A DNA stretch of 64,000 bases from positions 124,001-188,000 of the forward strand of contig NZ_CP076538.1 of NCBI RefSeq assembly GCF_018885265.1. The letters are read 5' to 3'. A program made the translations under genes and the position numbers. This DNA is from Amycolatopsis aidingensis (GTDB taxonomy: Bacteria > Actinomycetota > Actinomycetes > Mycobacteriales > Pseudonocardiaceae). A model generated the notes under the pieces. The model did no database searches, was not told the origin of the DNA, and was given only the letters and a program-made list of their open reading frames with translations. Positions 58,728-64,000 of this stretch are shown here, one piece after another. Positions within the stretch are counted from its first letter, which is position 1; each line of letters starts with the position of its first letter.

Positions 58728-61700
58728 ATTCTCCCGGAACCGCGCCCCTTCCCGCCACAGTGTCCATTGGAGACACGACGCGGCCCGGGAGAGGCCCGCT
58801 CGGCGCGCTGCCCGCCCTCTCGGCCGCGGCGCGCCGGGCGCTGGTCCTGACCGGTCTGCTCGCACTGGGCAACGCGGTGGCGCTGGTGGCGCAGGCATTC
58901 CTGCTGGCCTCGGTGCTCGCCTCGATCGTGGCGGGGCAGACCGGCGATCTGGCCACCCGGCTGGCCACCTTGCTCGCCGTCGTGCTGGCGCGGGCGCTGG
59001 TCGCCTGGGCGATGCGGGTGGTCGCCGCCCGTGCGGCCGCCGGGGCCAAGGAAGAGCTCCGGCAACGCACCGTCGAACACGCGCTGCGGCTCGGCCCGGA
59101 ATGGGTGGCCGCGCGTGGACCGGGGGAGCTGACCGCCCTCACCACCAGGGGCCTGGACGCGCTGGACGCCTACTTCACCGAGTACCTGCCCGCCCTGGTC
59201 ACCGCGGCGGTGCTACCGGTCGGCGCCGGGCTCGCCGTGCTGCTGGCCGACTGGCCCTCGGCGGTGATCATCGCGCTGACCCTGCCGCTGCTGCCGATGT
59301 TCGCGATCCTGGTCGGCCGGTACACCGCCGACCGGGTCGCCGGCGCCACCGAGGCGACGCACCGGCTGTCCGGGCACCTGCTCGAACTTCTCCGCGCGCT
59401 GCCGGTGCTCACCGCCTTCCGCCGCGCCGAGGCACAGGCCGAGGCCGTGCGCAGGGTGTCCGAACGGCACCGCCGCGCCGCCCTCGGCACCCTGCGGATC
59501 GCGTTCAGCTCGGCCTTCGTGCTGGAGCTGGCGGCCACCCTCGCGGTGGCACTGGTGGCGGTGGTGATCGGGGTGCGGCTGGCGGGTGGGGACCTCAGCC
59601 TGGCGATCGGGCTCGGCGTGCTGATCCTGGCGCCGGAGTGCTACCAGCCGCTGCGTGCGGTCGGCGCGGCCTTCCACGCCAGCGCCGACGGGATCGAGGC
59701 CGTCCGCAGGGTGGGCGCGGTGATCGCCGAACCGCTCGCGCCGCGGGGCACCGCCCGGCCCGGCCGCGGCGAGGTGCGGGTGTCCGGTCTGCGGGTGCTC
59801 CGGCGTGGAGGCTTCGCCCCGGACGGGGAGTCCTTCACCCTCCGGCCGGGCTCGACGGTCTGGCTGCGTTCGCCGAGCGGCGCGGGCAAGTCCACCACCC
59901 TGGCGGTCCTGCTGGGATTCGCCACGCCCGCCGACGGCACGGTCACCATCGACGGCATTCCGCTCGAAGAAGTAGATATGTCGACCTGGCGGGAGTCGGT
60001 GGCCTGGCTCCCGCAGTCGCCCGCATTCAGCGGCGGCACCGTGCGAGCCGAACTCGATCTCGCGGCTATCCGGCCACCCTCGGCAGCCGAACGGGACGAG
60101 GTGCTGGCCGCACTTGACCTGGAACACCTGGCCGGGGAGCAGGTCGACCGGTTGTCCACCGGGCAACGGCAGCGGGTCGGCCTCGCCAGGGCGCTGTTGC
60201 GGGCGCGGCAGGGCGCCTGGCTGCTGCTGCTCGACGAACCGACCGCGCACCTGGATGCCGAACAGGCCCGGCTGGCCATGTCCGCGATCGCAGCGGCGCG
60301 GCGCCGTGGCGCCGCCGTGCTGATCGCCGCACACACCCGGAGCAGCGCCGAGCAACCCCCCGCGCCCACCCCGGTGGCCTCCGGTGACCCGGAGGCAGTG
60401 ACCCTCGCGCCCCGCGCGGCCATCGCCCCGGCCACCAACACCCGCCCGCGGCTGCGGGAACTGCTCGACCGGCGCTTCCTCGCCGGGGCGGCGCTGGGCG
60501 CGGCCGGCCTGCTCGCCGGGGTCGCGCTGACCGCGACCTCCGGCTGGCTGATCGCGAAAGCCTCCCAGCAGCCACCGATCCTCACGCTCACCGTGGCGGT
60601 GGTCGGGGTGCGCACATTCGGGCTCGCCCGCGCGGGGCTGCGCTACGCCGAGCGGCTGGCCACCCACGACGGTGCCTTCCGGATCGCGGGCAGGCTGCGG
60701 GTGCGGCTGTGGCAGGCACTGGTGCGGCTGGGGCCCGCGCGCACGCTGAGCCTGCGGCGGGGCGAGGGGCAGCGCAGGCTGGTCGAGGATGTGGACACCG
60801 TGCGCGACCTGCTGCCCCGGGTGCTGACCCCGCCGCTCGTCGTCGCCGTCGTGCTGGCCGGGGCCGCGGCCCTGCACATGGTCCTGCTGCCCGCGGCCGG
60901 GCTGGTGCTGCTCGGCGCGCTGCTGCTCGGCGCCCTGCTCGCCCCGCTACTCGCCCTCCGGGTGGAGCGGCGGGCCAGCGCCACCCTGGCCGGCGGGCGC
61001 AGGGAGGTGACCGGGAGGGTGCTCGCCCTGTTCGACACCGCCGCCGAACTGATCGCCTTCGGTGCCGCGGCGAACCGGCGGGCCGAGCTCGCCGCCGCGG
61101 ACGCCCGGCTCGCCGGTCTGGCCCGCAGGCAGGCTCTCGGCGCGGGCATCGCGCAGGCCGTGGTGGTGCTCAGCACGGGGACGGCGGCGGTGGCCTGCAC
61201 CTGGCTGGCCGGGCGGGCGGTTGCCGCGGGCACCCTGGATCCGGTGCTGGCCCCGGCGCTTGCCCTCGTGCCGCTCGCCGTGGCCGAGGCCCTCGCCCTG
61301 CTGCCACCCGCCGTCCAGCACCTCGACACCCTGCGCAACGCCCACGCCCGCCTTCGTGACTGCTGTGAGTGGGCCACGCACAGCGGATTTCGCAGTGAAC
61401 ACAGCGGCGCGTCAGCGTCTCCGCTTGGGCGGTGGTGGGAGACGGGTGGGAGGGCCACTCACAGCAGTGGTGGGGTGGAGCTGCGGGGGGTGCGGGTGCG
61501 CTGGCCAGGGGCGGACGGGGCCGCGTTGCGCGAGGTGGACCTGCGGGTACCCCGCGGCAGCACGGCCGCCGTGGTCGGGCCGTCCGGGGCGGGGAAGTCG
61601 ACCCTGCTGGCTACCATGGTCGGGCTGCTCCAGCCGGAACGCGGCCACGCCAGCCTGCCGGCCACCGTGGCCTGGGCCCCGCAGGAGCCTCAGCTGGTCT

Positions 61701-62080
61701 CCACCACGGTCGCGGAGAACCTGAAGCTGGCCGACCCGCACGCCACCGAGGCCGAACTCGCCGCGGCACTGGCCACCGCCGGCCTGCCGGACCTGCCGCT
61801 GGACACCGTGCTGGGCAGTGCCGGGGCCGGGCTCTCCGGCGGGCAGGCCCAACGGGTCGGCCTGGCCAGGGCACTGCTCGCCGCCAAAGATGCCGACCTC
61901 GTACTGCTGGACGAACCCACCGCACACCTGGACGCGGCCGCCGCCGACCGGCTGCGCGCCAACCTGCGGACCGCGCTGGCGGGCAAGACCGTCATACAGG
62001 TCACCCACCGCCCCGAGGAGGCCGCGGAAGCCGACCTGGTCATCCAGGTCGACCGAGGGCGGGCCGGGCAGGCTCACTAA
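58724..62080 (+). CDS. cydDC: fused cysteine/glutathione ABC exporter CydDC
   Basis: An 1118-residue fusion of the CydD and CydC half-transporters, needed to assemble cytochrome bd. Each half has a membrane domain and an ATPase. First ATPase: Walker A SPSGAGKSTT (residues ~382-391), signature LSTGQRQRVGLARAL, Walker B LLLLDEPTAHLD. Second: Walker A GPSGAGKSTL (~950), signature LSGGQAQRVGLARAL, Walker B LVLLDEPTAHLD. The first Walker A has Ser-Pro in place of Gly-Pro. A ~36-residue stretch before the second ATPase domain is encoded by a palindromic repeat (residues ~880-915), not conserved-looking. Confidence 0.93.
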   Translation: MNSPGTAPLPATVSIGDTTRPGRGPLGALPALSAAARRALVLTGLLALGNAVALVAQAFLLASVLASIVAGQTGDLATRLATLLAVVLARALVAWAMRVVAARAAAGAKEELRQRTVEHALRLGPEWVAARGPGELTALTTRGLDALDAYFTEYLPALVTAAVLPVGAGLAVLLADWPSAVIIALTLPLLPMFAILVGRYTADRVAGATEATHRLSGHLLELLRALPVLTAFRRAEAQAEAVRRVSERHRRAALGTLRIAFSSAFVLELAATLAVALVAVVIGVRLAGGDLSLAIGLGVLILAPECYQPLRAVGAAFHASADGIEAVRRVGAVIAEPLAPRGTARPGRGEVRVSGLRVLRRGGFAPDGESFTLRPGSTVWLRSPSGAGKSTTLAVLLGFATPADGTVTIDGIPLEEVDMSTWRESVAWLPQSPAFSGGTVRAELDLAAIRPPSAAERDEVLAALDLEHLAGEQVDRLSTGQRQRVGLARALLRARQGAWLLLLDEPTAHLDAEQARLAMSAIAAARRRGAAVLIAAHTRSSAEQPPAPTPVASGDPEAVTLAPRAAIAPATNTRPRLRELLDRRFLAGAALGAAGLLAGVALTATSGWLIAKASQQPPILTLTVAVVGVRTFGLARAGLRYAERLATHDGAFRIAGRLRVRLWQALVRLGPARTLSLRRGEGQRRLVEDVDTVRDLLPRVLTPPLVVAVVLAGAAALHMVLLPAAGLVLLGALLLGALLAPLLALRVERRASATLAGGRREVTGRVLALFDTAAELIAFGAAANRRAELAAADARLAGLARRQALGAGIAQAVVVLSTGTAAVACTWLAGRAVAAGTLDPVLAPALALVPLAVAEALALLPPAVQHLDTLRNAHARLRDCCEWATHSGFRSEHSGASASPLGRWWETGGRATHSSGGVELRGVRVRWPGADGAALREVDLRVPRGSTAAVVGPSGAGKSTLLATMVGLLQPERGHASLPATVAWAPQEPQLVSTTVAENLKLADPHATEAELAAALATAGLPDLPLDTVLGSAGAGLSGGQAQRVGLARALLAAKDADLVLLDEPTAHLDAAAADRLRANLRTALAGKTVIQVTHRPEEAAEADLVIQVDRGRAGQAH
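61360..61467. repeat. 108-bp palindromic insertion inside cydDC
   Basis: CTGCTGTGAGTGG (61360-61372) and its exact complement CCACTCACAGCAG (61455-61467) bracket 82 bp of internal sequence with further CACAGCGG repeats. Its length of 108 bp is a multiple of three, so it is translated through in frame (DCCEWATHSGFRSEH...ATHSS). It looks like a mobile REP/MITE-type element that has been tolerated in the linker between the CydC membrane domain and ATPase. Confidence 0.65.
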
Positions 62081-62094
62081 GCTTGTTGACGCTG

Positions 62095-63240
62095 ATGGAA
62101 CCGAGTCTTGCCGCGCGGGCGCTGTCCGCGGCCACCGAGATCACCACCACGGCGCTGTCCGGCGAGGACCCCGGCGCCGTGCTCGGCTCGGTCGTGCGGC
62201 ACGCGGTCGAGCTGGCAGGCGCCGACCTGGGGCTGGTCATGGTGCGGGCCGAGGGCGGCGGGGTCGTGGTGGAATCGGCGCACGGCCCGGACACCGAGGG
62301 CCTGCTCGGCCTGGAGCTGCCGATCGACTCGGCAGCGGGCCAGGTCGCGGCCGGCGGCGAGCCGGTGGTCGCCGAGGACTTCACCAACGACCCCCGCACC
62401 TCCCCCTATGTCCCCGAACGGCTGCGGCACTTCGGCCCGTTCGCGGCCGCCCCGTTCGGCTCCGGCGGCAGGCTGCTCGGCGCGCTCACCGTCTACCGGC
62501 AACGCGGCGCCGAGCCGTTCTCCGCCACCACCGTCGACGTGCTCACCGCCTTCGCCGCGCAGGCAGGGGTCGTGCTGGCACTGGCCGAGGGCGCCAGCGC
62601 CCGCCACCGGGTCACCCTGTACCAGGAACGCGAGCGCATCGCCCGCGAACTGCACGACGTCATCGTGCAACGGCTGTACGCAGCCGGGATGCAGCTCGAC
62701 CGGGTGCGCAAGCGGATGACCACCCGATTCGCCCGCGGCGACGGGGCCAGGCTGGGCGAGGCCATCGACCAGTTGGACCAGACCATCGACGAGATCAGGG
62801 GCACCGTTCGCGCGCTGCGCGCACCGACCCCGGAACACGCCGAACCGCCCAGGACCGCGGCCACCGACCTGGCCGAGTCCGCCCGCGGCGAGGTACGCAC
62901 CGCCGGGGAGCTGCTCGGTTTCCCGCCGACCCTGGAACTGTCCGGCGAACTGGCCGATATTCCCGCCGAACGCGCCGACCACATCCGCGCCGCCCTGCGC
63001 GAGGCACTGTCCAATGTGGTCCGGCATTCCGGGGCCAGCCAGACCAGGGTGACCCTGGAACGGGACGCGGCCGGCCTGCGGCTGCGCGTGCGGGACAACG
63101 GCTGCGGGGTACCGCGGGACGTCGCCCAGCGCGGCTTGCGCCACCTCGCCGAGCGCGCCGAGGCCGCGGGCGGCAAGTTCTACCTCAACTCCTCGCCCAG
63201 CCTCGGCACCCTTGTCGCCTTCGACCTGCCCCTGGACTAA
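62095..63240 (+). CDS. GAF-domain sensor histidine kinase (DevS/DosS-like)
   Basis: A 381-residue soluble kinase. One GAF domain (~25-165) is followed by a HisKA_3 dimerisation helix with phospho-acceptor His187 in ARELHDVIVQRLYAAGMQL and an HATPase_c domain (REALSNVVRHSGAS, DNGCGVP). The kinase core is close to DevS/DosS. His112 in LRHFGPF is at a place where a heme-binding GAF could have a ligand, but this is unproven. No cognate regulator lies in the window after it. It starts 14 bp after cydDC; the ATG has no clear ribosome-binding site, and TTG codons 9-12 bp upstream are alternatives. Confidence 0.88.
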   Translation: MEPSLAARALSAATEITTTALSGEDPGAVLGSVVRHAVELAGADLGLVMVRAEGGGVVVESAHGPDTEGLLGLELPIDSAAGQVAAGGEPVVAEDFTNDPRTSPYVPERLRHFGPFAAAPFGSGGRLLGALTVYRQRGAEPFSATTVDVLTAFAAQAGVVLALAEGASARHRVTLYQERERIARELHDVIVQRLYAAGMQLDRVRKRMTTRFARGDGARLGEAIDQLDQTIDEIRGTVRALRAPTPEHAEPPRTAATDLAESARGEVRTAGELLGFPPTLELSGELADIPAERADHIRAALREALSNVVRHSGASQTRVTLERDAAGLRLRVRDNGCGVPRDVAQRGLRHLAERAEAAGGKFYLNSSPSLGTLVAFDLPLD

Positions 63241-63255
63241 CCGCCTGCACGGTGG

Positions 63256-63284
63256 GTGACGTACTGACCGCCCACTGCTAGAAT
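63256..63284 (+). promoter_or_regulatory. candidate promoter of the terminal NTPase gene
   Basis: TAGAAT (63279-63284) with GTGACG 17 bp upstream resembles a sigma-70-type -10/-35 pair. The start site would fall just before the GGAGGGGG ribosome-binding site of the downstream gene. Best -10 match in the 80-bp gap. Confidence 0.4.
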
Positions 63285-63320
63285 TGTGGCGAGCGACACA
63301 CTTCGCGGAGGGGGTCGGGG

Positions 63321-64000
63321 ATGGCGCTGGGTGCGGTGGCAACGGAGACAGTGGTCAGCGAGACTGTCAAGTTGTGCGTGGCGTATCTCGCCGGGGCTGC
63401 GGTGCGTGGTGGCAAGGACCTTGTCGGTCGGCTGCGCGGCAGGCTTGGGGCACTGCCAGACCCGGAACGCTTGCACGCGGCGTTGACCGAACGTGCTGCC
63501 GACGATCCAGAGTGGTTCGCCGATCTCGCCAGGCACGTTACCGCCCTCGTCGAGCAACAAGCCGGGACGGCACCCAACCCACCGGTTCCGTTCCGGGACT
63601 GCAATTGGTACCGCGCACAGGTTCCGTTGGCTGGCGTGTACGTGATCGGTGGGCGGCCAGGCTCCGGCCGCACCGCACTCGTCCGGCAGATTGCCTTGGA
63701 GCAGTCGCACCGGTTTTCCTCGGGCCGCGTGGAGGTGGACCTCGATCGATACCGCGACGGCAACCAGCTGCGGGTCGCTGATGTGCGGGCGCACATCCTG
63801 TGGTGGCTCGGTGCCGAGCCGGAGGAGACCGATCCCGGCCGGGTCGAGGCCAGATATCGCGCGGTCACCGCCACCCGCTCCTTCGTGCTAATCCTGGACA
63901 ACGTGCGAGGGGCACGCGAGATCGGCTACTTCGAGACCTCGCCCGCCAACCTCACCCTGGCCACCACCGACGAACTCGGCACCGACCTGCGCTCGGAGTA
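63321..64000 (+). CDS. STAND-type P-loop NTPase (3' truncated by window edge)
   Basis: At least 226 residues, open to the window end. An N-terminal ~90-residue domain (ETVKLCVAYLAGAAVRGGKD...) of unknown type is followed by an NB-ARC-like NTPase: Walker A VIGGRPGSGRTALV and Walker B SFVLILDNVRGA. The D-N at the Walker B end is typical of STAND/NB-ARC proteins such as AfsR relatives and some defence ATPases. The sensor and repeat regions lie beyond the window. GGAGGGGG sits 7 bp before the ATG. Codons ending in T/A (GTT, TTG, CAA) are more frequent than in the neighbours. Confidence 0.78.
   Translation, partial: MALGAVATETVVSETVKLCVAYLAGAAVRGGKDLVGRLRGRLGALPDPERLHAALTERAADDPEWFADLARHVTALVEQQAGTAPNPPVPFRDCNWYRAQVPLAGVYVIGGRPGSGRTALVRQIALEQSHRFSSGRVEVDLDRYRDGNQLRVADVRAHILWWLGAEPEETDPGRVEARYRAVTATRSFVLILDNVRGAREIGYFETSPANLTLATTDELGTDLRSE

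Noticed and set aside
1..64000. CRISPR array, prophage or insertion sequence
   Set aside because: No regularly spaced repeats, transposase, integrase or phage structural genes are visible on either strand.

Overview
High-GC, strongly G/C-ending-codon DNA from an actinomycete. The gene content (fused CydDC, SigE-family sigma factors, IdeR-type iron boxes, DUF5926 and DUF4328 proteins, LytTR regulator with acetate-type symporters) fits a Pseudonocardiaceae-like organism such as Amycolatopsis, Prauserella or Saccharomonospora. The genus is inference. There is no phage, plasmid, CRISPR array or complete insertion sequence. The window reads as chromosome core with a few variable patches.

Layout. 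1-3.8 kb: the end of a molybdopterin oxidoreductase, then a NarL-type two-component system with a glycerophosphodiester phosphodiesterase gene wedged between kinase and regulator. 3.8-6.8 kb: a DHA2-type efflux pump behind a MerR-like promoter, a 26-residue membrane peptide, and a quinone-oxidoreductase-like MDR enzyme behind a TetR-type operator. 6.8-18.3 kb: a mostly minus-strand glycan locus (a two-domain glycosyltransferase, a coiled-coil protein, a GT4 enzyme, a methyltransferase/kinase-like/methyltransferase protein resembling O-antigen terminators, two paralogous one-pass membrane proteins and a GT-C-like membrane protein), interrupted by msrA. 18.4-23.7 kb: a small unknown protein, tRNA-Gly(GCC), an ECF sigma factor fused to its own zinc-finger/membrane anti-sigma module, a DNA glycosylase and a secreted serine hydrolase.

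23.8-31.4 kb: a LytS/LytTR system with an SppA peptidase gene between kinase and regulator, leading into two sodium:solute symporters, each with a small membrane partner. The second symporter, acetate-permease-like, has an unusual strand-asymmetric codon composition. 31.5-36.8 kb: rhodanese, DUF4328, P450, DUF5926, DUF952, and a SigE-family sigma factor overlapping a one-pass membrane protein. 36.9-43.4 kb: BfrB-type ferritin behind two IdeR boxes, arginine deiminase, CPBP protease, a BCCT osmolyte carrier with a structured leader and a textbook terminator, an IdeR-controlled DUF2470 protein and a LysE exporter. 43.4-50 kb: homogentisate dioxygenase diverging from an unknown protein and an IclR regulator, a secreted hydrolase, an FtsX-type permease with no ATPase nearby and a GDT1-type manganese exporter.

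50.2-63.2 kb: a complete five-gene peptide ABC importer diverging from a cytochrome bd operon (cydA, cydB, fused cydDC, GAF histidine kinase). The cyd promoter region carries a DosR-like dyad. The unusually long cydA-cydB spacer holds a parS-like site and DnaA-box-like sequences. The cydDC linker contains a 108-bp inverted-repeat insertion. The window ends inside a STAND-type P-loop NTPase with slightly different codon use.
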